From UBA4732 sp963823075 (GTDB lineage Bacteria; Planctomycetota; Planctomycetia; Gemmatales; Gemmataceae), in assembly GCA_963823075.1 (NCBI GenBank), contig CAWGKE010000002.1:691955-755954 (forward strand): a DNA stretch of 64,000 bases. Direction: 5' to 3'. The notes beneath the pieces are model-generated. The model made no database searches. It was not told the origin of the DNA and worked only from the letters and a program-made list of their open reading frames with translations. Shown piece by piece: positions 1 to 7,710 of the stretch; position 1 is the first letter of the stretch; each line of letters begins with the position of its first letter. Position numbers and translations under genes: made by a program.

Positions 1-392
1 CGAAGGTCGAACGTGTCCCACTGGCGCCACATCGCATCAGAAAGCTCCTCCGTGACTGCGGCAAGGCCGACCCAACCGTCGAACTCGTCGTCAAGTCCTT
101 CGTGCGTGAGGGGTGTTTCGAGATCGTCATCCTCTGGACTGTCGGCGGGAGGCGACGTGGCACCGTCGGTTGCAGCGTCATCTTGCTCTGTTTCCTGGGC
201 GTCGTCCGAGGCGCTTTCGGAAAAGAAGCCGCCCGGTTGCTTTGCCTGTTTGCTCCATTTGCTCCATTCCTGGGCTGACATGCCGGGGCGGGGCGCGTCG
301 GGAGGACGTGCGTAGATTTCCTCGTAGCGTTTCCTCACAGCGGTTCGATCCGCCTCAAAATACAGGTGAAGGAGCGGCACGGGGTCTGACAT
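1..392 (-). CDS. hypothetical protein, N-terminal part, cut by left window edge
   Basis: An open frame reads leftward from ATG at 392-390 and leaves the window without a stop, giving about 130 residues. It begins MSDPVPLLHLYFEADRTAV. The middle is acidic and low-complexity (about residues 55-95, rich in Asp, Glu, Ser), and Trp-containing stretches (EWSKWSK, then DGWVG, then MWRQWD) flank it. I do not recognise the family. The acidic linker suggests a soluble protein with two small ordered parts. The gene points away from the antitoxin at 548; the 393-547 interval holds no other gene that I can see. Confidence 0.55.
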   Translation of the reverse strand, partial: MSDPVPLLHLYFEADRTAVRKRYEEIYARPPDAPRPGMSAQEWSKWSKQAKQPGGFFSESASDDAQETEQDDAATDGATSPPADSPEDDDLETPLTHEGLDDEFDGWVGLAAVTEELSDAMWRQWDTFDL

Positions 393-547
393 TGGTTTTT
401 CCCTTGTGCGGCGGCACTTTTGGGCTGCTGGGTAGTACAGCACGAGGACGTGGTCCGGTCAACAAAAAACCCCAGGGCCGATCGCCCACGCTATGAACTT
501 TCCCGGCCCGACCCGCTCTGTAGAATTCCAGAGGAGGCGACTCGACC

Positions 548-769
548 ATGACCCATGTGGAAGCCATTTACGAGAACGGCGTGTTCCGGCCGCTGCGACA
601 CGTCGGCCTGCCGGAGAATCAGCGGGTTCGTCTGAGCATCCAGCCCCTCGAACCCGCGGACGTGCGGGCCTGGCTGGCCGCGGTGCAGGAGATGCAGAGG
701 CGCATCGTCGCCAAGCGCGGCTACTTTCCCGACAGCACCCCGGACATCGCGGAGGACCGCAGGCGATGA
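548..769 (+). CDS. AF2212-like (DUF104) antitoxin
   Basis: A 73-residue protein starting MTHVEAIYENGVFRPL, the typical opening of the AF2212/DUF104 antitoxin family (IYE-x-GVF-x-PL, then a short beta-hairpin with VRLSI). Such proteins pair with PIN-domain (VapC-like) RNases and neutralise them. A GGAGG lies upstream of the ATG. The stop overlaps an ATG (ATGA at 766-769), where the partner toxin would be expected to begin, but that frame encodes only seven residues before TGA. The toxin therefore appears lost and this is an orphan antitoxin. The C-terminal half (about residues 38-73) is helical and charged. Confidence 0.75.
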   Translation: MTHVEAIYENGVFRPLRHVGLPENQRVRLSIQPLEPADVRAWLAAVQEMQRRIVAKRGYFPDSTPDIAEDRRR

Positions 770-839
770 GTGCGTGGACTGGCGGCTGACCGCCTTTGCC
801 GCGATAATTCAGGGTGCGCCCGCTGAGGAGGGTCTGTCG

Positions 840-1163
840 ATGTCGCCGAACGCACCCGCCGCCCCGCCGCCCGTCATCCCGGCCGACGTGGCCGCCTTCG
901 CCGCGGAGAACGGCGTGACGGATAATGTGGTCCCGCTGCTGGAACTGACGCGGAGCCTGTTCCCGGCGGCACCGATTGAGCCGCTGGTCGAGGAAGACGC
1001 CGAGGTTCCTGACGTCCAGTGGATCGTGATGCAGACCGATGTCGCCGGGTGGGACGCGGATCGCCTCTTCGCGGCCCGTCAGCAATGGACGGAGGGTCTG
1101 GTCCGCCTTTGCCCGGCTCCCCTCCTCCACTTTTTCACACTCGGGCTGTGGGCGTCGGCATGA
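840..1163 (+). CDS. hypothetical protein upstream of HEPN remnant
   Basis: A 107-residue protein beginning MSPNAPAAPPPVIPADVAAF, with a GAGGAGG 8-10 bases before the ATG; an in-frame ATG at 774 has no such site, so 840 is preferred. A Pro/Ala-rich start is followed by a mostly helical acidic body containing VQWIVMQTDV. Its stop overlaps the next start by ATGA (1160-1163), the arrangement of a two-gene toxin-antitoxin-like operon with the HEPN gene. I do not recognise the family. It could be the partner or antitoxin of the HEPN protein; this rests on position only. Confidence 0.55.
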   Translation: MSPNAPAAPPPVIPADVAAFAAENGVTDNVVPLLELTRSLFPAAPIEPLVEEDAEVPDVQWIVMQTDVAGWDADRLFAARQQWTEGLVRLCPAPLLHFFTLGLWASA

Positions 1164-1600
1164 ACGAACGAGACTTCCTGCGCCTGGCCGCCGTACTGGC
1201 GGGTGGCGCCGCCGAGGCGGAGTGGCGCACCGCCGTAGGGCGGGCGTATTATGCCGCCTTTCACATGGCCCGCCGCCTGCTGTAGGATTTCGGCTTCCGG
1301 GTCCCAAAGGCGGATCGGGCGCACTCGTACCTCTCGTTCCGCCTGTAGAACTGCGGAGAACCTCAAGCGGTGAAGGCCGGCGTCGATCTTCAGGCAATGC
1401 GCCAGGATCGCAACCAAGCCGATTATGACTTGCACCTCCCCCTTTCGCAGGCGATTGCGCGGCAAAGCCACCGATCGGCCGAGCAGATCATTCGCGTCCT
1501 CGACGCCGCCCGAACCGGAACGGCCCGTGCGGCGATCGTCAACGCGATTCGCACCTACGAGCGCGACGTTCTCCGCGACGTCACCTGGCAAGGCCCCTGA
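1160..1600 (+). pseudogene. HEPN-domain protein interrupted by two in-frame TAG codons
   Basis: A single frame reads MNERDFLRLAAVLAG, WRTAVGRAYYAAFHMARRLL, then TAG at 1283-1285, continues through DFGFRVPKADRAHSYL, has a second TAG at about 1346-1348, and continues to TGA at 1600. Joined, the ~146 residues form a HEPN domain: helical, with the AVGRAYYAAFHMAR segment and a late RNQADYDLH motif resembling the family's R-x(4-6)-H or R-N-x-A-D-Y signature. Each stop is one substitution from a plausible sense codon (GAG or CAG). HEPN proteins are usually RNases or partners of minimal nucleotidyltransferases. Because the flanking sequence is still well conserved, the inactivation looks recent; suppression of TAG or base errors are alternatives. 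Confidence 0.7.
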
Positions 1601-1607
1601 CCCTTCC

Positions 1608-1636
1608 TTGACCCCCGCCCCCGAAAGTAGGACAAT
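1608..1636 (+). promoter_or_regulatory. candidate sigma-70-type promoter upstream of ino1
   Basis: TTGACC (1608-1613) and GACAAT (1631-1636) are separated by exactly 17 bases in the otherwise empty 1601-1830 interval. It would leave a leader of nearly 190 bases before the inositol-phosphate synthase ATG. Motif match only. Confidence 0.35.
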
Positions 1637-1830
1637 GACGAAGGATTGGCCCCCGCTGGCGATTTCCTGACTCCCTCCGATGCGTCCGATGCGGAAGCTC
1701 CGACGCGCCCCGCCGACCGATCCCGCCCACCCCGTTGCTCTTGCGCAACGCCAACCCCCCGAACCCGGACCCGGCACGCGGGTTGCCTTACGACCCGCGT
1801 GGTCCGATCGCATCCAAGTGAAACCCACTC

Positions 1831-3063
1831 ATGAGTAACCGTCGCGTCGGCCTGTGGTTGATCGGTTCCTTCGGCGGCGTCGCCTCCACGGCGGCGCTCG
1901 GCTTGTCGGCGCTGGGCCGCGGGCTGACCGACGCCACCTCGCTGGTGACGGCCCTGCCGCTGTTCGGCGACCTCGACCTCGACCCGCCGTCCGCGTTCGT
2001 CGTCGGCGGTCACGAGATCCGCAAAGGCGGTTTCCGCCAGACCGTCCGCGAGTTCCAGGAGCGCGCCAACGTCTTCGACCGCGACCTGACCGCCGCTTGC
2101 GCTCCCGACCTGGAGAAGTGGGAAGCCAACGTCCGCCCCGGCGTCGGCCTCAATGCGGGGCCGGCCATCCTGCGCCTGGCCGACTGGCCGGAGGCCCTCA
2201 AGGCCGAGACGGCGTGCGCCGGCGTCGAACAGGTCCAGGCCGATTTACGCGCCTTCAAAGAGGCGAATCGTCTCGATCAAGTCGTCGTCGTCAACGTCAC
2301 CTCGACGGAAGCCCCGTTCGAGACGGGCGAGGCCCATTCCTCGCCGGAGAAGATGGCGGCGGCGCTGGGCCGCAAGGGGCCGGTGCTGCCGCCCAGCGCC
2401 GTCTATGCCTGGGCCGCGCTCGAACTCGGCTGGCCGTACATCAACTTCACGCCGTCGCTTGGCGCCTCGTTCCCGGCCGCCGAGCAGCTGGCCAACCTGC
2501 GCGGCGCGGCCCACGGCGGCAAGGACGGCAAGACGGGCGAGACGCTGCTCAAGACGGTCCTCGCCCCGATGTTCGCCCTGCGCAACTGGCGCATCCTGAG
2601 CTGGGTCGGCCACAACATTTTCGGCAACCGTGACGGCCAGGTACTCGACGATCCCGCCAACAAGGCGTCGAAGATCCGCACCAAGGACCAGGTGATCTCG
2701 AAAATCGTCGGCTACAAGCCGCAGACGCTCGTTTCCATCGAATACATCGAGTCGATGGACGACTGGAAAACGGCCTGGAACCACATCCATTTCCAGGGCT
2801 TCCTCGGCGTCAAGATGATGATGCAGTTCACCTGGCAGGGCTGCGATTCGATCCTGGCGGGGCCGCTGGTCCTCGACCTGGCCCGGCTGGCGCTGCTGGC
2901 CCAGCGGCGCGGCGAGCGCGGCGTGCTGCCGCATTTGGCCTGCTTCTTCAAGAACCCGATGGGGGTGCAGGAACACGACTTCTTCAAACAGTTCGCCTTG
3001 CTGGAGGCGTACGTCCACCAGGCGGCGGCCGGCGAGCGGCCAGGCGTGAGCCGGCCGGTTTAG
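1831..3063 (+). CDS. ino1: inositol-3-phosphate synthase (myo-inositol-1-phosphate synthase)
   Basis: 410 residues. The enzyme converts glucose 6-phosphate to 1L-myo-inositol 3-phosphate using bound NAD, feeding inositol lipids or solutes. The N-terminus has the dinucleotide-binding glycine loop (LIGSFGGVASTAALG, about residues 10-24). Later segments typical of the family are VVVNVTSTEAP, YINFTPS, the GKTGETLLKTVLAPMF block with catalytic lysines, and the FLGVKMMMQFTWQGCDS region that forms the tetramer core. Length fits bacterial/archaeal members. The last residues and the stop lie in the left arm of a palindromic repeat (3031-3117), so the extreme C-terminus is repeat-derived. Downstream lies lpxA in the same direction, 234 bases away. 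Confidence 0.9.
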   Translation: MSNRRVGLWLIGSFGGVASTAALGLSALGRGLTDATSLVTALPLFGDLDLDPPSAFVVGGHEIRKGGFRQTVREFQERANVFDRDLTAACAPDLEKWEANVRPGVGLNAGPAILRLADWPEALKAETACAGVEQVQADLRAFKEANRLDQVVVVNVTSTEAPFETGEAHSSPEKMAAALGRKGPVLPPSAVYAWAALELGWPYINFTPSLGASFPAAEQLANLRGAAHGGKDGKTGETLLKTVLAPMFALRNWRILSWVGHNIFGNRDGQVLDDPANKASKIRTKDQVISKIVGYKPQTLVSIEYIESMDDWKTAWNHIHFQGFLGVKMMMQFTWQGCDSILAGPLVLDLARLALLAQRRGERGVLPHLACFFKNPMGVQEHDFFKQFALLEAYVHQAAAGERPGVSRPV

Positions 3064-3117
3064 GATGCGGGCGGGGACGACATGCTGCACCGGCGGGCTT
3101 GCGCCGCGCCGCTCGCC
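3031..3117. repeat. family-B palindromic repeat over the ino1 3' end
   Basis: The left arm starts GGCGAGCGGCCAGGCGTGAG and the right arm ends GCCGCGCCGCTCGCC. The outer 10-12 bases are self-complementary and the middle of the arms (CGTGAGCC against GGCTTGCG) pairs partly. The same outline (GGCGAGCGG ... CGTnAGCC ... CCGCTCGCC) recurs at 27868, 29357, 52155, 56205, 60015 and 60354. Here it carries the last codons and stop of ino1 and could act as a terminator. Confidence 0.7.
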
Positions 3118-3297
3118 CATTCCCGGAAAAATTGCTCTGGCATCGGTCCGCCCGAAGCCTTATAGACAAGCCATCGACCGACCGGCCGCCGCGCCGAACG
3201 AGGGTAGGGCGCCGTGCCCCCACCTTGTGCATTCGCACCTGCTTGCCGCACCCTTCGCCGGGTTCGTATTGTCTCCAACCTCGACACGGATGTCGTC

Positions 3298-4104
3298 ATG
3301 GCGATAGCACAGTCCGCCCGCATCCATCCCACCGCCGTCATCGACCCGCTGGCGGAGATCGGCGAGCAGGTCGAAATCGGCCCGCACGTCGTCGTCGAGG
3401 GCCAGGTCCGCATGGGCGACGGCTGCGTGGTCCGGCCCGGCGCCCACCTGATCGGTCCGCTGACAATGGGTCGTCATAACCGGGTGTTCAGTCACGCCGT
3501 CCTCGGTGAGCAGCCGCAGCACCTCAAGTACGACGGCGAGCCGACGCGCGTCGAGATCGGCGACGGCAACATCTTCCGCGAGCACGTCACCGTCCACCGC
3601 GGCACGACGGCCAGCGGCAAGACGACGATCGGCAGTCATAACTTTCTGATGGCCGGCGCCCACGTCGCCCACGACTGCGTCGTCGGCGACGGCTGCATCC
3701 TCGCCAACGGCGCCCTGCTCGGCGGACACTGCATCGTCGAAGACAATGTTTTCATGTCGGGGAACTCCGCCTTGCATCAGTACGTCCGCGCCGGCCGGCT
3801 GTCGCTCCTCAGCGGCTGCTCGGGCAGCACGATGGACATGCCGCCGTTCATCATCCAGCAGCGCATCAACGTCGTGGTGGGCGTCAATGTGGTCGGCATG
3901 CGCCGGGCCGGCATATCGACGGAACACATTGACGCCGTCCGCCGCGCCTTCCACATCCTCTACCACGAGCGGATGGTGCTGCCGGCCGCGCTCGAGCGCA
4001 TCGACCGCGAGCTGGGCGAGGTGGCCGAGGTGGCCGAGATGACCGCCTTCATCCGCGCCTCCCGACGCGGCATCAACCTCATCAACGAGCGCGAGGCGGC
4101 GTGA
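3298..4104 (+). CDS. lpxA: acyl-ACP--UDP-N-acetylglucosamine O-acyltransferase
   Basis: 268 residues from MAIAQSARIHPTAVIDPLAE. LpxA adds the first acyl chain to UDP-GlcNAc at the start of lipid A synthesis in the cytoplasm. The N-terminal two-thirds is a left-handed beta-helix of hexapeptide repeats ([IVL]GxxxxI type), with the catalytic histidine in AHVAHDC. The C-terminal helical part begins near residue 195 (VGMRRAGISTEHIDAVRRAF). Length is normal. The ATG at 3298 was chosen because the alignment with the family begins there; upstream in-frame starts only add unrelated sequence. It supports an LPS-bearing outer membrane. It converges on the methyltransferase at 4179 across a palindrome. 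Confidence 0.93.
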   Translation: MAIAQSARIHPTAVIDPLAEIGEQVEIGPHVVVEGQVRMGDGCVVRPGAHLIGPLTMGRHNRVFSHAVLGEQPQHLKYDGEPTRVEIGDGNIFREHVTVHRGTTASGKTTIGSHNFLMAGAHVAHDCVVGDGCILANGALLGGHCIVEDNVFMSGNSALHQYVRAGRLSLLSGCSGSTMDMPPFIIQQRINVVVGVNVVGMRRAGISTEHIDAVRRAFHILYHERMVLPAALERIDRELGEVAEVAEMTAFIRASRRGINLINEREAA

Positions 4105-4118
4105 GCCGGCCGTTGGAA

Positions 4119-4170
4119 CCGCGACCGTAAGGGAGCGGATTTGGTCCAAACCGCTCCCTTACGGTCGCGG
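4119..4170. terminator. REP-type palindrome (family A) between convergent genes
   Basis: Perfect 20-base arms, CCGCGACCGTAAGGGAGCGG at 4119-4138 and its complement at 4151-4170, with a 12-base loop. The right arm is followed by CCCCGTTTTC. Placed between the convergent ends of lpxA and the methyltransferase, it could terminate both transcripts. It is one of at least six sites of the same REP family in the window. Confidence 0.65.
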
Positions 4171-4178
4171 CCCCGTTT

Positions 4179-5002
4179 TCAGGACGCCGGCTTCGTCGCC
4201 TTGAGCGAAAACAGCAGCGGCAGCCGCCCCTGCACGCCCGCCAGCCGCTGCCAGCCGTCCTCGCCGCGCGTCGTGCCGGGCAACTTCGGGTAGACGCAGA
4301 CGGGGAACTCGTGCAGGAATTCCAGGCGCAGCCCCGCCCCGAGGACCGCTTCGAGGATTTCGCCGAGCGTGTGACTCCACTGATACGTCATGTCGTGCAC
4401 GACCGTCGCCTCGCGGTCGGCGTAGGTGCCGCGCGTCTGGGTGACGATGGCCCGGCCGTCGGAGAAGTAGGGGTAGACGACGCGCAGCTCTCCGTCCTCC
4501 TCCGGCCCCGACGTGTCGTTGAACACGTCGGCGAAAGGGTGCGATTCCACGAGATAGAAGACGCCGCCGGGCTTCAGGCAGTGGGCGATCGTCCGCGCCC
4601 ACCGTTCCAGGTCGGCCAGCCAGCACAGCACGCCGTAAGATGTGAACACGACATCATATTGGCCGGTCAGCACGTCCGGCAGCGTTTCCACCGCCGCACA
4701 GACGAACTCGGCCTGCAAACCGCACTTCGCCGCCAGAGCGCGGGCCTGCGCGAGGCTGGCCTCCGAGAAATCCACGCCGACGACGCGGGCGCCGCGCCGC
4801 GCCAGGAGAGCGTGTCCAGCCCGATGTGACATTGCAGGTGCAGCAGCGAAAGGCCGCTCACGTCGCCGAGTTCTTCGATCTCAATCGACTTCAAACTCGA
4901 CGCACCTGCCTCGAAGCCGGCGAGATCGTAGAAGGCGGATTGCGCGTGCAGCGGCGCCAGCTCGTCCCAGCGGCGGCGGTTGGTTTCCAGATGCTCGTCC
5001 AC
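4179..5002 (-). CDS. class I SAM-dependent methyltransferase (one frameshift)
   Basis: Reading starts at 5002 with MDEHLETNRRRWDELAPLHA and reaches SLLHLQCHIGLDTLS, the SAM-binding motif I region. It must then shift frame near 4805 (CTCTCCTGG where CTCTCCCTGG is expected) to continue as ARRGARVVGVDFSEASLAQA (motif with the acidic ribose-binding residue) and VFTSYGVLCWL, KPGGVFYLVE. Joined, it is a ~274-residue Methyltransf_11/25-type enzyme of normal length ending LFSLKATKPAS. Substrate unknown. A missing C in a three-C run is a likely sequencing error, so I treat the gene as intact rather than a pseudogene. It lies 24 bases downstream of the TolC-like gene and is probably cotranscribed with it. 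Confidence 0.8.
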
Positions 5003-5026
5003 GGCGATCCCTCCGGCGAGCGGCCG

Positions 5027-6931
5027 TCACTTCCGCCGCCGCAGCTCCTCCCAGGGCGATGGCGACGGCAGCGCATCTTCCGCCGGCTGCACCCCAGTCA
5101 GCACGACCGTCGGCGCCGCCGCGGGCGTGGTGCGAAGACTTTGCGGAGCGTTTTTCGGGGCGTCGTCGAGGTTCGGCGCCGCGGTCGGCCACGCGCCGTC
5201 GCCGCCCTTTAGGCCCGGGTCGGGCAGCGGCGAGCACGGGTGGAAGCATGGCAGCCCCGGCAGGTCGGCCAGGCACGGCGCCGCGACCGTTTCCGGGCAG
5301 GGGCCGGCGAAGCCCAGCTGGAACAGGTCGTCGGTCTGCGCCAGGTCGGCTACGTCCGCGACCGCCTGCCACGTGGCGCCGACCGTGCTGACGTAGGTGA
5401 TGAGCGATTGAGCGAGGTTTTGCTGCGCCACCACCACGTCGGCGAAGGCCGGCGTGCTGGTGATCGGCGCTCCCGCCGGCGCGGCCGGCGCCGCCTCCTT
5501 CTGGTAGCGCTCGTAGGTCGCCCGATAGGCCCGCACCTGATCGGGCAGAATCCTGTCGCGGTAGAGGTGCAGCAGGACGCGGTTGTTTTCGTAGGCCTCG
5601 AAGGCGTTGGCCAGGCGCGCGGTCAGGTCGTCGCGCACGCGGTGGCTTTCGTCCGACGCCTGCACCACCTGCGCCTGGGCCTGCATCACGCCGCCCTCGT
5701 TGCGGTCGAAGATCGGCACCGGGACGCCGGCCTGAACGTTGTAGACCGTGCCGAACGGTACGCCGGTGAAGTCCTTTTGCAGCACCACGTTGAGCGTCAC
5801 GTCCGGGATCACCTGCTCTTTGGCCAGGGCCAGGCGGAATTTCGCCTGCAGCAGCGTGTTTTCCGCGGTGAGGACATCGGTGTGCGACTGGAGGGCGCGG
5901 GTCAGGACGGCGGAGTGGTCGTAGACGGGGATCGGCAGATCGACGCCGCCGGCCAGGTCGGTCGGCGCCATGCCGGGCAGGCCGAGCGACGCGGCCAGCT
6001 GTTTCCAGGCGCTGGTGTAACGGTTGCGGGCCTGGACGAGGTTGGCCTGGGCCTGCCAGGCCAGCACGCGCAGCTGCATCGCTTCGTAGGGCGTGGCGAA
6101 ACCGCCCTTGCGGACATTTTCGACCTCGATTTGATAAATTGCGGCGCTGAAGTCGGCCAGGGCGCGGGAGATACGCATGTTCTCCCGCGCGGTGAGGACC
6201 TGGAAGTAGCCGCCGCGAACGGTGTGCGTCAGGTCGGTTTTGGCCCGTGTGAAGGCCAGCTCGGCGTTGTGCAAATCCATCGTGGCGACGGCTCGTTGCA
6301 GCTGGAGCTTGCTGCCGGTCTTGATGACCTGATTGACGAACCCGCCGACATAGCCCGGCCGCCCCGCCGTGCCGCCGTTGTCTTCCTCGAAGCCGAAGGA
6401 CGGGTTCGGGTAGGCGCCGGCCTGGACGGCGGCGCCGCGCATCGCCACGACGTTGGCCCGGGCCTGGCGAAACTGCGGGTTGTCGGCCAGGGCCAGCTTT
6501 TGCAGGTCGGCCAGCGTCAGCGGTTTGCCCTCCGGTCCCGCGACCGCCTGCGGGTCGGGGCCGAGCGCCGGCATCGGCGGGAAGAGCTGATTGAGGACCT
6601 GCTCTCTCTTCGGATCGTTCTTATCTTCAGGAAGCTGGATGTTCGGCAGCGACCCGCCCGGCAGGAAGGCGTCGGGGACTTGCAGGCGGTCGCCCTGGAT
6701 GACGGGGGCCGGCGCCTTCGGCTCGTCGAAGGACGCGGGCTTGACGGCGGCGTCCGTCGCCGGCTTGCTCGGCGGCGCCTGATCGGCCGGCGTCAGCGGC
6801 TGCAGATCGACCGGGTGCGCCGCCACGTCGCAGACCACGGGGTCGATCATGTCGTGGTAGGGATAGCATCCCGCCGCTGCAAGCAGGAGGGCCAGCGGCG
6901 CACACGACCATCGGCGAGGCGCGGATGCCAT
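5027..6931 (-). CDS. TolC-like outer-membrane efflux protein (lipoprotein type)
   Basis: 634 residues. The N-terminus is a lipoprotein signal (hydrophobic stretch ending LLLAAAGC, lipobox Cys near residue 22), then a Pro/Ala-rich linker to about residue 120. Two outer-membrane efflux (OEP) repeats follow, about residues 145-345 and 350-540, with the alternating coiled-coil helices of the family (LADNPQFRQARANV, AELAFTRAKTDLTHTVRGGY). The C-terminus (550-634) is a Pro-rich extension. Such proteins form the trimeric exit duct for tripartite pumps (RND or MacAB). No inner-membrane pump gene is adjacent; the MacAB-type operon at 28-34 kb lacks its own duct, so a partnership is possible but only inferred. 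Confidence 0.87.
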   Translation of the reverse strand: MASAPRRWSCAPLALLLAAAGCYPYHDMIDPVVCDVAAHPVDLQPLTPADQAPPSKPATDAAVKPASFDEPKAPAPVIQGDRLQVPDAFLPGGSLPNIQLPEDKNDPKREQVLNQLFPPMPALGPDPQAVAGPEGKPLTLADLQKLALADNPQFRQARANVVAMRGAAVQAGAYPNPSFGFEEDNGGTAGRPGYVGGFVNQVIKTGSKLQLQRAVATMDLHNAELAFTRAKTDLTHTVRGGYFQVLTARENMRISRALADFSAAIYQIEVENVRKGGFATPYEAMQLRVLAWQAQANLVQARNRYTSAWKQLAASLGLPGMAPTDLAGGVDLPIPVYDHSAVLTRALQSHTDVLTAENTLLQAKFRLALAKEQVIPDVTLNVVLQKDFTGVPFGTVYNVQAGVPVPIFDRNEGGVMQAQAQVVQASDESHRVRDDLTARLANAFEAYENNRVLLHLYRDRILPDQVRAYRATYERYQKEAAPAAPAGAPITSTPAFADVVVAQQNLAQSLITYVSTVGATWQAVADVADLAQTDDLFQLGFAGPCPETVAAPCLADLPGLPCFHPCSPLPDPGLKGGDGAWPTAAPNLDDAPKNAPQSLRTTPAAAPTVVLTGVQPAEDALPSPSPWEELRRRK

Positions 6932-7187
6932 CGGCTCGACCTCCTGTCGGACGGCGGATCAACCGGCGCGGCGCGGCGACGGATCGTATGGGTTGTATCG
7001 GCCGCGCCGACGCCGTTTCCCAGTCCTTTTTCGCGGCGCGTGGTTTTCCCTCAAGAATCGCGGCCCGGCGGCGGGGCGATGCCGTGTGGAGAAGGACGGA
7101 TCGGGACATGGGGGAAAATACGCAGCGCCCGAGAGCCGGATTGGGCGATGGCTCTGGGGCGCTGCGGGTGAATCGCTGGAGGTCGCG

Positions 7188-7397
7188 TCAGCGACGGTCG
7201 GCCGGCGTCGGGGTCGGCGAGTCATGCGCCGAAACGGCGGCCGCGGGGGCGTCGTCCGGTTCGGTGGTCGAGGTCGTATGAAGGGCGGCCGCTCCCGCGA
7301 CGGCGCCGAGCATCAGGATGGCGGCGACGAACACCCATTCGCCGACGACCACCGAGCCGGACTCGTCCCGCAGGAAATGGCGAATGAGGCCGCCCAT
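7188..7397 (-). CDS. small single-span membrane protein, Flp-pilin-like
   Basis: 69 residues from ATG at 7397-7395, preceded by a strong AGGAGG. It begins MGGLIRHFLRDESGSVVVGEW and then has one hydrophobic helix (about residues 20-42, VFVAAILMLGAVAGAAAL), followed by a polar Thr/Pro-rich tail. A short basic segment, then DESG, then a hydrophobic helix resembles the Flp/TadE-type pilin N-terminus, but no tad gene is near, so the assignment is tentative. A REP palindrome (7413-7466) lies directly upstream. I see no gene in the interval 6932-7187. Confidence 0.6.
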   Translation of the reverse strand: MGGLIRHFLRDESGSVVVGEWVFVAAILMLGAVAGAAALHTTSTTEPDDAPAAAVSAHDSPTPTPADRR

Positions 7398-7412
7398 AAA
7401 TCCTCCTTTTCG

Positions 7413-7466
7413 GAGCCGCGACCGCAAGGGAGCGGGGTGAAGGCCGCTCCCTTGCGGTCGCGGCTC
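7413..7466. repeat. REP-type palindrome, family A variant
   Basis: Arms GAGCCGCGACCGCAAGGGAG (7413-7432, continuing GCG G) and the exact complement ending at 7466, with an 8-base loop. Compared with the copy at 4119 the arms read CGCAAGG instead of CGTAAGG, and the opposite arm carries the matching change (TTGCGG for TTACGG). It lies in the divergent interval between the 7188 and 7711 genes; the rest of 7398-7710 shows no gene. Confidence 0.75.
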
Positions 7467-7710
7467 GGACAGCCTACGGGAAGCACGGCCCATGCCGAAC
7501 AAGAGCGGTGCAGGCGGAAGATGCGTAAGGTTCGGCGGCCGCCGGAGTTGCATTTCGCCACGTCTCAGACCGGGGCCGCACGCTGGTCGCCGGGGCGTTT
7601 CCGTTTCTTAGCGCGGCGTTTCCGTCCGACAACGCGATGGCGTCCCGCGCGGCGGTGCGGTACGCTGAAGGACTGCCCTCCCCATGCTCCCTCCTGCGAA
7701 GGTGAACCCC

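Noticed and set aside
5240..7171. Open frame of about 640 codons opposite the TolC-like gene
   Set aside because: Antisense shadow; the opposite strand has clear OEP motifs and a lipobox, this frame has none.
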